NCBI GenBank assembly: GCA_910587835.1
Contig: CAJUNQ010000115.1
Location: forward strand, 1 to 38,920
DNA: 38,920 bases
Direction: 5' to 3'
Origin: an uncultured Oscillospiraceae bacterium
GTDB lineage: Bacteria > Bacillota > Clostridia > Oscillospirales > Acutalibacteraceae
Under the pieces are notes generated by a model that was given only the letters and a program-made list of their open reading frames with translations, did no database searches and was not told where the DNA came from. Positions within the stretch are counted from its first letter, which is position 1. Every line of letters begins with the position of its first letter. The position numbers were made by a program, and so were the translations under genes. Positions 8,898 through 16,453 of the stretch are shown piece by piece.

Positions 8898-9215
8898 ATG
8901 GCGATTCAAAACGCGGACAAGACCAATTTCAAAGAACTGATCAAAGAGGACTTCGTGATCGCTGACTTCTACGGCACGACCTGCGTCCCCTGCAAGCTGT
9001 TTTCCAAGATACTGGAGGACATTGAGGCGGAGATACCATTCCTGAACATCGTCAAGCTCAATACCACCGATAACCCGGAGCTGGCAGAGGAGTACGGGAT
9101 AACCGCCGTGCCCACCGTCCACTTCTATAAGGACGGACAGCTGGTGGCAAGCCATGTGGGTGTTATGCAGCCCCAGGCGGTGAAGGAGGTTATCGCCCAG
9201 CATATGTATGCATAA
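8898..9215 (+). CDS. Thioredoxin with CVPC active site
   Basis: A 105-residue single-domain thioredoxin. The active site reads C-V-P-C (residues 32-35) preceded by YGTT, where classical thioredoxins have W-C-G-P-C, and the cis-proline loop AVPTVHFYKDG is present. It has no signal peptide, so it is cytoplasmic. A GGGAGG ribosome site precedes the start. It is the third gene after the unusual flavin reductase and the trigger-factor-like gene and is the natural electron acceptor of that reductase. The altered CxxC middle residues would shift redox potential and partner choice. This is known in general for the fold, but the direction here is not predictable from sequence. Confidence 0.92.
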   Translation: MAIQNADKTNFKELIKEDFVIADFYGTTCVPCKLFSKILEDIEAEIPFLNIVKLNTTDNPELAEEYGITAVPTVHFYKDGQLVASHVGVMQPQAVKEVIAQHMYA

Positions 9216-9238
9216 AGCCGGACAGATTAAGCGGCTTT
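9214..9238 (+). terminator. Weak hairpin after thioredoxin
   Basis: AAAGCCG (9214-9220) pairs with CGGCTTT (9232-9238) across an 11-base loop, with only a short T run. It overlaps the thioredoxin stop and could partly separate the redox genes from the lipoprotein-ABC genes. Confidence 0.4.
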
Positions 9239-9281
9239 TCGGGCAAAATCGACATCTGCCCTTTTTTCGATAATCCAAATA

Positions 9282-9290
9282 TGCTATAAT
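9282..9290 (+). promoter_or_regulatory. Extended -10 promoter for the lipoprotein-ABC unit
   Basis: TGCTATAAT at 9282-9290 is an extended -10 element about 30 bp upstream of the lipoprotein start. Only a T-rich tract sits at the -35 position (9262-9267). It suggests the export genes can be transcribed separately from the redox genes. Confidence 0.5.
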
Positions 9291-9320
9291 CCATTCACCA
9301 ATAAAAGGAGGCTCTGTCCC

Positions 9321-9800
9321 ATGAAAAAGACTGTGAAACGCGTTATCTGCTCTCTGCTTGCACTGCTTTTAGTGTGCGGCCTTGCCGCCTGCGGCGGAAC
9401 AAAGAGCGTGGATCCGAAAACCTGCACATACGATGAAATGGTGGACTATCTTACCGCCAAGGGCTACATCTCCAAGGATGCCGCCCCGGTGGACATGCTC
9501 ACTACCGAGGGCTATATTACGGACAACACCGGCGGTGATATCCCCTATGCACCCTTTGCGGATAAAGCACAGGACTACGACGGGCTATGGCTGATGTGGT
9601 GGGACTCCGCCACCCCATCTGAGGCGTACACCAACTGCTTCCAGAACCTTGCCATGAACGAGGGTACTATCGTCTACATGGGCGGCGCGGCTGTTTTGGA
9701 GACAGCCGCCTACAACGGCAATTTTGCCATCGCCTTTGGGGAGGGCTACGCCCAAAAGGACGCTGTCACAGCGGACTTTCAGGCGCTTTCCCAGAAATAA
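9321..9800 (+). CDS. Small lipoprotein, paralogue of the protein at 13399-13878
   Basis: A 159-residue protein with a type II signal peptide: charged start MKKTVKR, a hydrophobic core, then lipobox LAAC with lipidation expected at C24. The mature domain of about 135 residues is not one I recognise. It aligns along its length with the 159-residue protein encoded after the ABC genes: a TYDEMVDYL/TMDEVLAEL segment, a shared WWD, then EGTIVYMGG/DGVIDLYGS and NGNFAI/NGPFAM. The two paralogues therefore bracket the ABC transporter pair. A strong AAAGGAGG site precedes the start. Possible roles include substrate capture, immunity, or sensing for the transporter. None is shown by sequence. Confidence 0.85.
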   Translation: MKKTVKRVICSLLALLLVCGLAACGGTKSVDPKTCTYDEMVDYLTAKGYISKDAAPVDMLTTEGYITDNTGGDIPYAPFADKAQDYDGLWLMWWDSATPSEAYTNCFQNLAMNEGTIVYMGGAAVLETAAYNGNFAIAFGEGYAQKDAVTADFQALSQK

Positions 9801-9807
9801 GGACATA

Positions 9808-9853
9808 GAAACGCCCCTACCCTATCCTATATGGGATAGGGTAGGGGCGTTTC
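9808..9853 (+). terminator. Perfect 20-bp hairpin between lipoprotein and ABC genes
   Basis: The arms 9808-9827 and 9834-9853 are perfectly complementary around a 6-base loop. The right arm ends in only three T residues, so it could be an incomplete terminator, a transcript-stabilising structure or an attenuator that lowers ABC expression relative to the lipoprotein. It ends about 30 bp before the ABC start. Confidence 0.7.
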
Positions 9854-9885
9854 GCTGAAATGCACATAAGAGGAAGGAGAAAACC

Positions 9886-11625
9886 ATGGAAACAAACGCG
9901 ATTTTCCGAAAAAATTACGGCAGCTTCCGCCGCTTCTTCTCCATGCTGGGCAAGGCAAATCTGCCCTATCTGTGGATCATCGGCTACTTGGTGGCAAGCG
10001 CCGTCATCGCCAATGTGGGCGTCAGCTCTACTGAATACAGCGCCGCCCTCTTTGCGGGGAATGTGGGCCTGACCGCTGTGGTGCTGCCCTATCTTTTTTA
10101 TCAGATCCTCTCCCTGATTCTCAGCTCCATCTCTGGGCTCATCAATAACCTCTGCACAGCCCGCATGGACAGGAATCTGCGGCGTATGGTCTGGCGCAAG
10201 ACGGTAAGTCTGCCCCTGCGGTTCTATGAGAATAACAACCCCAAGGAGCTGCTCAGCCGTATCACCACCGACATCTCCAGCATCAGCAATCTGGTCATGA
10301 AGGTTTTCCTCCCCATCTTCACCACGGCCTATGCCAGCTTTGTCATCCTCCAGAAGGTCTCCAGCTATGACGGGGCGCTGATGTGGTCTTTAGTGGCGGC
10401 GCTGCCGGTGAATATCCTCATCAGCTTTATTCTGGGCCGCCTGCAATTTGGCGTACAGGACCTTATCAACCGGCGCAATGCCGAGCTGACCGCCACTGTA
10501 GCGGAGCGTACCAATAACCTTATGCTGATAAAATCTATGAGCACCGAGGCAAAGGAGGCCGCTGCCGGAGGGGAGCGGATGAAGGCCAGCTACCGGGCCG
10601 CCGGGATGAATATCTGGATCACCGGCACTGCCATCCCCATTAGGGCCATTGCCAGTGTCCTGCAGACTATCGTCATCATCCTGGTGGGCAGGGGCTACTA
10701 CGCCTCCGGCGCGCTGAGCCTGACGGAGTGGATAGCCTATTACGGCTTTGCCATTCAACTGACCAATATCCTCAGCGCATACTGCGGATACTGGACCTCC
10801 TTCAAAAGCGCCCAGGGCGCGGTAGATCGGGTGAGCGAGATCATGGCCGAGCCTTCAGAAAATTTGAACGCCGGAAGCACCATGGAGTCACCGGCGGGAA
10901 GCATCCGCTTTGAGAAGGTGGATTTCTCCTTCGGGAGCGAGCCCCTTTTCCAGGGCTTAGACCTGGACATCCCCGCCGGGAGAATCACCGCTGTGGTAGG
11001 TCCCTCCGGGTCGGGAAAGACCACCCTGCTGAACCTGATCGACCGCCTTTACCCGCTGAACGGCGGCTTGATACAGATAGGCGGAAAGGACACCTCGGAC
11101 TACTCCCTGACCAGCTTCCGACGCGCCCTGGGATACGTGACCCAGGAGAGCGTCATGTACGCGGGCACCATCCGGGACAACCTGCTCCACGGCCTGGGGC
11201 GCACGCCGTCGGACGAGGAGCTGGACGAGGCCTGCGCCGCCGTGGGAATCCTTGACTATGTCCGCCGCCAGCCCCTGGGCTACGACGCCCCGGTGGGGGA
11301 GAGCGGGGCCAGTCTTTCCGGCGGGCAGCGGCAGCGCTTCTCGGTGGCCCGGGCCTTGTTGAAAAAACCGGACTGCCTGCTGCTGGACGAGGCCACCGCC
11401 GCTATGGACATCGGCGGCAAGGCGGGCGTTTGGGCCAGCATCCGGCAGGTGATGGCCGGGAAAACCGTGGTCTATGTGGCCCATGACGCCCAGACCATAC
11501 GCAACGCGGACTACCTGATCGTCCTTCGGGACGGGCGGGTGGAGGCCGCCGGGGAGCGGGAGGACGTTATGGCTTCCAATTCCTATTGTCGGGAAATGAT
11601 GGAAAACGGAGAGGAGGGTCGCTGA
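9886..11625 (+). CDS. ABC half-transporter 1 (permease plus ATPase)
   Basis: A 579-residue type IV (MsbA/LmrA-type) exporter half. Residues about 20-310 hold six membrane segments, and the rest is the nucleotide-binding domain with Walker A GPSGSGKTT (372-380), signature LSGGQ (477-481), Walker B LLLDEATAAMD with its catalytic glutamate, and the H-loop VAHD. There is no N-terminal C39 peptidase domain, so it is not a leader-cleaving bacteriocin exporter. The next gene encodes a second half-transporter 1 bp after its stop, so the two most likely form a heterodimer like LmrCD, BmrCD or CydDC. The substrate is unknown. The nearby thioredoxin and cysteine genes make a thiol or peptide substrate worth considering, but this is only context. 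Confidence 0.93.
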   Translation: METNAIFRKNYGSFRRFFSMLGKANLPYLWIIGYLVASAVIANVGVSSTEYSAALFAGNVGLTAVVLPYLFYQILSLILSSISGLINNLCTARMDRNLRRMVWRKTVSLPLRFYENNNPKELLSRITTDISSISNLVMKVFLPIFTTAYASFVILQKVSSYDGALMWSLVAALPVNILISFILGRLQFGVQDLINRRNAELTATVAERTNNLMLIKSMSTEAKEAAAGGERMKASYRAAGMNIWITGTAIPIRAIASVLQTIVIILVGRGYYASGALSLTEWIAYYGFAIQLTNILSAYCGYWTSFKSAQGAVDRVSEIMAEPSENLNAGSTMESPAGSIRFEKVDFSFGSEPLFQGLDLDIPAGRITAVVGPSGSGKTTLLNLIDRLYPLNGGLIQIGGKDTSDYSLTSFRRALGYVTQESVMYAGTIRDNLLHGLGRTPSDEELDEACAAVGILDYVRRQPLGYDAPVGESGASLSGGQRQRFSVARALLKKPDCLLLDEATAAMDIGGKAGVWASIRQVMAGKTVVYVAHDAQTIRNADYLIVLRDGRVEAAGEREDVMASNSYCREMMENGEEGR

Positions 11626-11626
11626 T

Positions 11627-13402
11627 ATGAAGCGCAACGGAAAAGACGGCAGTCAACAGCAAAAGCAGAAATTCTCTTTCCGCTCCTATATCTCGTTTTA
11701 CACCCGGTTCCCCATTCCATGGTGGCTGTTTATCGCATCCCTGGTCTTCGGTCTTATCAATACCGAGGTGGTGCTGGCTATCTCCAAGTATGTGATCCAG
11801 ATCAACAAGGGCGAGCTCTACAACGGCGTAATTATCGGCTACTCCCTGTTGACCGTGCTGAACGCCGTAATAGCCATGTTCAGCAACCTCTGCGGGGAGT
11901 ATGGCATCCAGAAAGTCACGCTTAGGGCCAGGATGCTGCTGTGGAACAAGATACTCCATCTGCCAATGCGGGAGGTGGAGCGCCGCCAGCCCTCGTCCCT
12001 CATTTCCGGCGTTGTGAACGATATCACACAGGCCAGCGCGGTGATACATATGATATTCTCTACGGTGGCCTCGATCTACGGCTTTATCCGCTGCTGCGTG
12101 GAGATGGCCCGGTTCAACGCGAAGCTTTCCGCCTATATGCTGCTGCTTGTCCCTCTGGCTGTTGGCGTGTTCGCCCTGGTGGGACAGCTACAGTACCGTA
12201 TGATGCTGCGGCGGTATGAGAGCCTGGGTGCCATGACGGAGTTCTTCTCCGAGCATATCTCTGCCGCCAAGCACGTGAAGGCCCAGGCTATGGAGGAACT
12301 GGAAGCAGAGGAGGGCCTGCGGGCCATTGATGAGCGGTACAAAGCGGACATCTATTATGCCTTTATGGAAGTCCTGCAGGTGTTCTCCAATACGCTTTAT
12401 ACCTCCATCGGCAGCATTGCCATCGCCCTGTTCGGCTCTGACATGATCCGCAAGGGCCAGATGCCTGATACCGGCATCAATGACTTTACCACCTATAAGG
12501 GTCGGGTGGACCAGTACCAGGCTGAGGTGCTGACACATTACCAGACCCTAAAGGGCACCCAGGGTGCCCTGCAGTATGTGGGCGTCCTCCTGGATGGGCC
12601 GGAGGAGGACCCGGACGCCGGGTACGACCTGCCGGAGGGCCGGGCGAAGGAGGACATCGTGCTGGAACGGGTGAGCTTTGGTTACGACCCCCGCCAGCCG
12701 GTGCTCCACGACCTGAGCCTTACCATCCCCGCCGGGATAACCACTGCCATTATTGGTAACAACGGCTGCGGCAAGTCCACCCTGCTCAAGCTGCTCCAGG
12801 GCATATATCTGCCGGACAGCGGCCGGGTATGGCTGGGGGAGTCCGCGGTGGACAAGGTGAAGCTGTCCCAGCTGCGCCGGCGCTTTGGCTGTATCTTCCA
12901 GCATAACCCCTTGTTTTCCGGCTCCGTTCGTGATAACATAGCCTATGGAGAAAAGGGCGAAGTGTCGGATGAGGCTGTGGCCGGGGCCGCAAGGCTTGCG
13001 GACGCGGACGGCTTTATCAGCCAGCTGCCAGAAGGGTATGACTCTGATGTGGGCATGGGCGGGGCACTGCTCTCCGGCGGGCAGCGCCAGCGGGTGGCAA
13101 TCGCCAGGACGCTGCTGTCCGACCCGGAGTATCTCCTTATGGACGAGGCAGGGGCCAGTCTGGACCATAAGAGCGACATGACCATCTTCCGCGCCGTCAG
13201 GGAACATATGAAGGGTCGGACGATCGTGGTGGTGGCCCATGATATGCGCACGGTGATGGAGGCGGATCATATCATCGTCCTCAACAGCGGCTCCCTGGAG
13301 GCTGCTGGCACCCACGAGGAACTGCTGAAAACCAGCCCGACTTACCGCGGTTATCTGGAGCTGCAGGGCTTTGCCCTGGCGGGAGAGGAGGCAGGACAAT
13401 GA
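11627..13402 (+). CDS. ABC half-transporter 2 (permease plus ATPase)
   Basis: A 591-residue exporter half with six membrane segments in the first 320 residues and a complete ATPase domain: Walker A GNNGCGKST (377-385), signature LSGGQ (482-486), Walker B LLMDEAGASLD and H-loop VAHD. It starts 1 bp after the first half-transporter stop with a GGAGGG site and overlaps the following gene by 4 bp (ATGA), so translation is probably coupled and the subunits made in equal amounts. The Walker B-adjacent glutamate is present in both halves, so neither ATP site is obviously degenerate. It is only distantly similar to its partner. Confidence 0.93.
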   Translation: MKRNGKDGSQQQKQKFSFRSYISFYTRFPIPWWLFIASLVFGLINTEVVLAISKYVIQINKGELYNGVIIGYSLLTVLNAVIAMFSNLCGEYGIQKVTLRARMLLWNKILHLPMREVERRQPSSLISGVVNDITQASAVIHMIFSTVASIYGFIRCCVEMARFNAKLSAYMLLLVPLAVGVFALVGQLQYRMMLRRYESLGAMTEFFSEHISAAKHVKAQAMEELEAEEGLRAIDERYKADIYYAFMEVLQVFSNTLYTSIGSIAIALFGSDMIRKGQMPDTGINDFTTYKGRVDQYQAEVLTHYQTLKGTQGALQYVGVLLDGPEEDPDAGYDLPEGRAKEDIVLERVSFGYDPRQPVLHDLSLTIPAGITTAIIGNNGCGKSTLLKLLQGIYLPDSGRVWLGESAVDKVKLSQLRRRFGCIFQHNPLFSGSVRDNIAYGEKGEVSDEAVAGAARLADADGFISQLPEGYDSDVGMGGALLSGGQRQRVAIARTLLSDPEYLLMDEAGASLDHKSDMTIFRAVREHMKGRTIVVVAHDMRTVMEADHIIVLNSGSLEAAGTHEELLKTSPTYRGYLELQGFALAGEEAGQ

Positions 13403-13878
13403 AACGCTTTACGATTTTATTTTCCGTTCTTCTGGTGCTGGGCTTTGGCGGTGTGCTGGCCTATGTGGCGGCGTCACCGGAGTTTGTGCCGCCTGCGGCA
13501 CTGATCGGCGAGGGGGAAGACCCTGACGCTCCCATCTGGGATATGACCATGGACGAGGTTCTGGCTGAATTAGCGGCACAGGGACTCATTGACGATCCTG
13601 CCTCCGCTATCTCTCTGTCAAGCGACGGCCTGTGTACCGACGCCCGCCAGGTCAGCGGCGCGGAATTTTACTGGTGGGACCTGGAAAACCTGAAGGAGGG
13701 CAGCCAAGAAGAGACTGCCTATAAGAGCCTGAAGTCAGACGGCGTCATCGATCTCTACGGCTCCGGGCACATTTTGAGTTATGTTCACAACGGCCCCTTT
13801 GCGATGTGGCTGGACCTCTATGAGGGCGACCCGGGCGCATTGGAGCAGGCGTTCAAGGATGTCGGGCAGGCAGAGTAA
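13399..13878 (+). CDS. Membrane-anchored or exported paralogue of the lipoprotein
   Basis: A 159-residue protein with one N-terminal hydrophobic segment (about residues 5-26) that acts as a signal peptide or uncleaved anchor. No lipobox cysteine is present. The domain outside the membrane shares the pattern of the lipoprotein at 9321-9800, including the conserved WWD and a terminal NGPFAM motif, though overall identity is low. It overlaps the ABC gene stop by 4 bp, and the regulator follows 20 bp later, so it belongs to the export operon. One paralogue is lipid-anchored and the other helix-anchored, which suggests two positions around one transporter. Function unknown. Confidence 0.8.
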   Translation: MKRFTILFSVLLVLGFGGVLAYVAASPEFVPPAALIGEGEDPDAPIWDMTMDEVLAELAAQGLIDDPASAISLSSDGLCTDARQVSGAEFYWWDLENLKEGSQEETAYKSLKSDGVIDLYGSGHILSYVHNGPFAMWLDLYEGDPGALEQAFKDVGQAE

Positions 13879-13897
13879 AAACAGGGAGGAAACGGCG

Positions 13898-14662
13898 ATG
13901 GAGATGAAAGCTCTGCTGGTGGACAGCAACCAGCGTCTGTTGGGTGAGCTGACCGTTATGCTGCACGCGTTCCAGTGCTTCCGGGTGGTAGGGACGGCGC
14001 GGACATCAACGGAGGCCGTTGAATATGTCCAGTTCAATGATGTGGACGTGATATTTGCCAGCCACCAGCCCGCTGATCCCCGCACTACCAGCGTGGGGGA
14101 GCATTTGTCCGCCGTTTTTGGGCAGAGCCATCCACATATCCAGGTGGTGGTCTATTCCGACTCGGAGGAGTGGGCTTTCAACGCTTTCCGCTGTCAGTGC
14201 GCCGGGTACCTGCTGACGCCTTTTGACCCCCTGGCGCTCCAATCGCTGGTCAACAGGCTGAGCTATGTATTCGACCTACAGCAGGCCAAGCGGGAGGTGG
14301 CGAATCGCAGTATCATGATCAAAACCCGAAACGGGTATCAGCTCACCCGCCTCAGTGATATTCTCTTCATCGAACGGAACAACCGCAAAAACAGCATCGT
14401 TACTACCGATGGGCAGGAAATAGCGCTGCTGGGATACACCATGAACCAGCTGGAAGAAATGCTGGAGGGCTGCGGGTTTTACCGCTGCTATCAGTCTTTC
14501 ATCGTCAACCTCTCCCAGGTGGCGGCTGTCCGGGCGGACAATGAGGCGAAAAATTATACCATTCGTTTCAAAGGCTATGAGGGAGAGATTCTGCTCAGCC
14601 GGGAAAAATACGCGGAGCTGGTAACCCTTCTGAAGGGGCGGTACGCGAAGATCAATATCTGA
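13898..14662 (+). CDS. LytTR-family regulator with a degenerate receiver domain
   Basis: A 254-residue DNA-binding protein. The start at 13898 follows a GGAGG site. A longer upstream frame overlaps the previous gene and is not needed. Residues 1-115 have the receiver fold pattern, but the phosphoacceptor position is lost: the usual FLD reads FAS (V-I-F-A-S-H-Q-P), the acidic pair after the first strand reads DS, and the conserved lysine before proline reads T (LLTPF). It therefore probably works without phosphorylation. Residues about 140-254 are a LytTR domain (ILFIERNNRK, FYRCYQSFIVNLSQV). No histidine kinase is nearby. As last gene of the unit it may control the lipoprotein-ABC genes. A weak hairpin, GCCAC/GTGGC, follows at 14664-14682. 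Confidence 0.9.
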   Translation: MEMKALLVDSNQRLLGELTVMLHAFQCFRVVGTARTSTEAVEYVQFNDVDVIFASHQPADPRTTSVGEHLSAVFGQSHPHIQVVVYSDSEEWAFNAFRCQCAGYLLTPFDPLALQSLVNRLSYVFDLQQAKREVANRSIMIKTRNGYQLTRLSDILFIERNNRKNSIVTTDGQEIALLGYTMNQLEEMLEGCGFYRCYQSFIVNLSQVAAVRADNEAKNYTIRFKGYEGEILLSREKYAELVTLLKGRYAKINI

Positions 14663-14720
14663 CGCCACGTCATAAATGTGGCACGAAAAGGGCTATGTGT
14701 ACGCCGGTTTTGAAGTGATT

Positions 14721-14743
14721 TTTGCGCCGCTAAACAAAGAAAA
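14721..14743 (+). repeat. Right border repeat of the cargo
   Basis: Identical over 23 bp to 1597-1619 and in the same orientation. It lies between the LytTR gene and the first backbone gene. The distance between copies is 13,124 bp, which would be the size of a cargo unit inserted with, or by recombination between, these repeats. Confidence 0.85.
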
Positions 14744-14749
14744 AGTGTT

Positions 14750-15718
14750 TTACGATTCCGCCATCCACTTCTTAAATTCCTCAAAAGACATTTTACCCGT
14801 AGCGCACTCGTCCCGTTTACCCTTAGCCGTGGCACTCCAAGCGTAGAACGCACCGGGACTGATCCTCCCCGCCTTGATCCAGTTGAAACGTTTCTTGTAC
14901 TCCCGACGGTACTCCTTGAACAGCTCGTCTGAATTTTTCTTCTCCGCCCAGCGCTTTACCGCGCCGACTTCTCTGCAAGTATGTCCATTCTCGTCAACCG
15001 TCAGATTACAGAACTCCGCTGTGTTGCGCCGGGGGATAGCAAAATATTTCCCACAATAAGAACAGATGCGCATACGCTGTTCACGCTTGACGCACTCGCG
15101 GAGGGAGAACTCGACCAGGTCAGATAGGGAGGTTGGGTGGAGAACTTCGGCGAAACTGCCGTTGTTGGTTCGCTCATACATGGTGGAGATTGGTCTGAAC
15201 TGGTAGGCATAGAGTGATTCTCTTTTCTCCTTATCAAGGTAAGCTTGTAGTTTTTCTTGCACAGGTTTCTTCTTGACGTCATCGATGTCCAACACGTCCT
15301 CGAACAGGCGCATGATTTGTTTTTGCAGAGTGTCCAGGTCGCTGGGAATGTGCCGCAACTGCTTGTGCGGGAGAATCTCTTGAACATCGTCAGGATGGTG
15401 CTCCGCATTGCGGAACCGTGACTGCCAGTCAAGACGCAGGAACTCAAAATAGATGTGTTTCTTCGCAAGCTCCTCCAAAGTGCTCATCACAGCAGCCTGC
15501 GAATCAAAGTCCCGTTCCCGATAGAAATTCAGCAGGGCCTTGTCCATTTCCTTAAATAAATCTTCCATTGGCCAGATGTCCAAGTAGGTGAACCGCAAAA
15601 GGCTTTCCAGAAATGGGAAGTCTTTTTCTTTTTTGTGCGAGCGCTCGAACGTCAAATCTTTGTAAACGAAATACTCGCGACCCTCTTCAAAGTAGGTGTA
15701 GAACAGGTAGTCAGCCAT
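14750..15718 (-). CDS. Zinc-finger protein of unknown function (DUF6076-like)
   Basis: A 322-residue cytoplasmic protein with a charged N-terminal region without clear motifs and a C-terminal half (about 205-320) holding a cysteine cluster: CSYC, then FC and TC (residues about 214-250), followed by a basic stretch. From memory this arrangement matches DUF6076, often seen in clostridial mobile elements. A DNA- or RNA-binding role is plausible from the zinc ribbon and basic tail, but no function is known to me. It is the first backbone gene right of the cargo and is transcribed away from the excisionase-like gene. It uses more AT-rich codons than the cargo. Confidence 0.75.
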   Translation of the reverse strand: MADYLFYTYFEEGREYFVYKDLTFERSHKKEKDFPFLESLLRFTYLDIWPMEDLFKEMDKALLNFYRERDFDSQAAVMSTLEELAKKHIYFEFLRLDWQSRFRNAEHHPDDVQEILPHKQLRHIPSDLDTLQKQIMRLFEDVLDIDDVKKKPVQEKLQAYLDKEKRESLYAYQFRPISTMYERTNNGSFAEVLHPTSLSDLVEFSLRECVKREQRMRICSYCGKYFAIPRRNTAEFCNLTVDENGHTCREVGAVKRWAEKKNSDELFKEYRREYKKRFNWIKAGRISPGAFYAWSATAKGKRDECATGKMSFEEFKKWMAES

Positions 15719-15766
15719 TTTAATTGCGCTCCTCTCGTAAAATTAAAAATATTTTTGAAATTGTCC

Positions 15767-15795
15767 TTGACAAATGAATTGCATTGTGTTACCAT
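15767..15795 (+). promoter_or_regulatory. Promoter for the excisionase-like and HTH genes
   Basis: TTGACA (15767-15772) and TACCAT (15790-15795) are 17 bp apart, about 90 bp upstream of the start at 15882. It lies in an AT-rich divergent region shared with the DUF6076-like gene. Confidence 0.55.
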
Positions 15796-15881
15796 AAGGC
15801 AGTCAGCAAATCAAACTCTGTTTAAGAATTAGTCTACAACAGGTAAACGGAAAAGTCAAGAGATTTTTTTGGAGGTGCGGA

Positions 15882-16094
15882 GTGGTTCAATCAAAGTTTA
15901 AAAGCTATGAAGAACTGCCACTGTTTCTCAATGCGAAAACAGTGGCAGAGGTTTTGGGAATCTCTATGGCTGGAGCCTATGAGTTACTGCATCAGGATGA
16001 CTTTCCTGTGCTGAGAATCGGTTCGCGCCTGGTGGTGCCCAAGGAGAAATTCCTCTCGTGGATTGAGAGTCAGACAGGAGGTAATGAGATATGA
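15882..16094 (+). CDS. Excisionase-like helix-turn-helix protein
   Basis: A 70-residue DNA-binding protein of the MerR-like excisionase (HTH_17) type: a segment reading LNAKTVAEVLGISMAGAYELL, then the wing VLRIGSRLVVPKEKFLSWI, which is the family's standard ending. Proteins of this type direct integrase toward excision. Here it would act with the tyrosine integrase at the other end of the backbone. The start is GTG with a GGAGGTG site 5 bp upstream. Its stop overlaps the next start by 4 bp. A transcriptional role instead of, or as well as, excision is possible. Confidence 0.85.
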   Translation: MVQSKFKSYEELPLFLNAKTVAEVLGISMAGAYELLHQDDFPVLRIGSRLVVPKEKFLSWIESQTGGNEI

Positions 16095-16453
16095 ATACTT
16101 TCTTGAGAGAGTCATGCAGCGGAGCAAAGAATTTCTTTCCTCTGCCTAACGCTATTTTCACTTTAGGATTGTCAGCAGGTGAACTGGCTGTCTACGCCTA
16201 CCTCATGTTTTGTGAGGACAGAAAGTCGCATCAGTGCTGGCCAAGCTACAAAACTATTGGCAGAGCAGTGGGCATGAGCGAGAACACCGTGAGGAAATAT
16301 GTGCGGGAGCTAGAGTACAAGACGCTCATCCTTACAGAGCCTACAAAGTATGAGAGCGCCAGCGGACAGGTTCGTAACGGCAACTTGATTTTCACGATCC
16401 TTCCCATTCAAGGGGCAATCGAATACCACAACGAGTGCCAGCTATCCAGGTAA
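16091..16453 (+). CDS. Helix-turn-helix protein (replication-initiator or regulator type)
   Basis: A 120-residue protein with a winged-helix domain in residues 25-95: GLSAGELAVYAYLMFCEDR followed by SYKTIGRAVGMSENTVRKYVRELE. This is the pattern of HTH_36/DnaD-N-type domains found in small replication initiators and regulators of clostridial plasmids and integrative elements. It is coupled to the excisionase-like gene by a 4-bp overlap. It is too short to be a complete replication initiator, so an accessory or regulatory role is more likely. Confidence 0.8.
   Translation: MNTFLRESCSGAKNFFPLPNAIFTLGLSAGELAVYAYLMFCEDRKSHQCWPSYKTIGRAVGMSENTVRKYVRELEYKTLILTEPTKYESASGQVRNGNLIFTILPIQGAIEYHNECQLSR

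Noticed and set aside
9886..13402. Peptide-bacteriocin exporter or definite CydDC identity for the ABC pair
   Set aside because: No C39 peptidase domain or precursor peptide is seen. The link to CydDC rests only on size and the neighbouring thioredoxin genes, which is not enough to name it.
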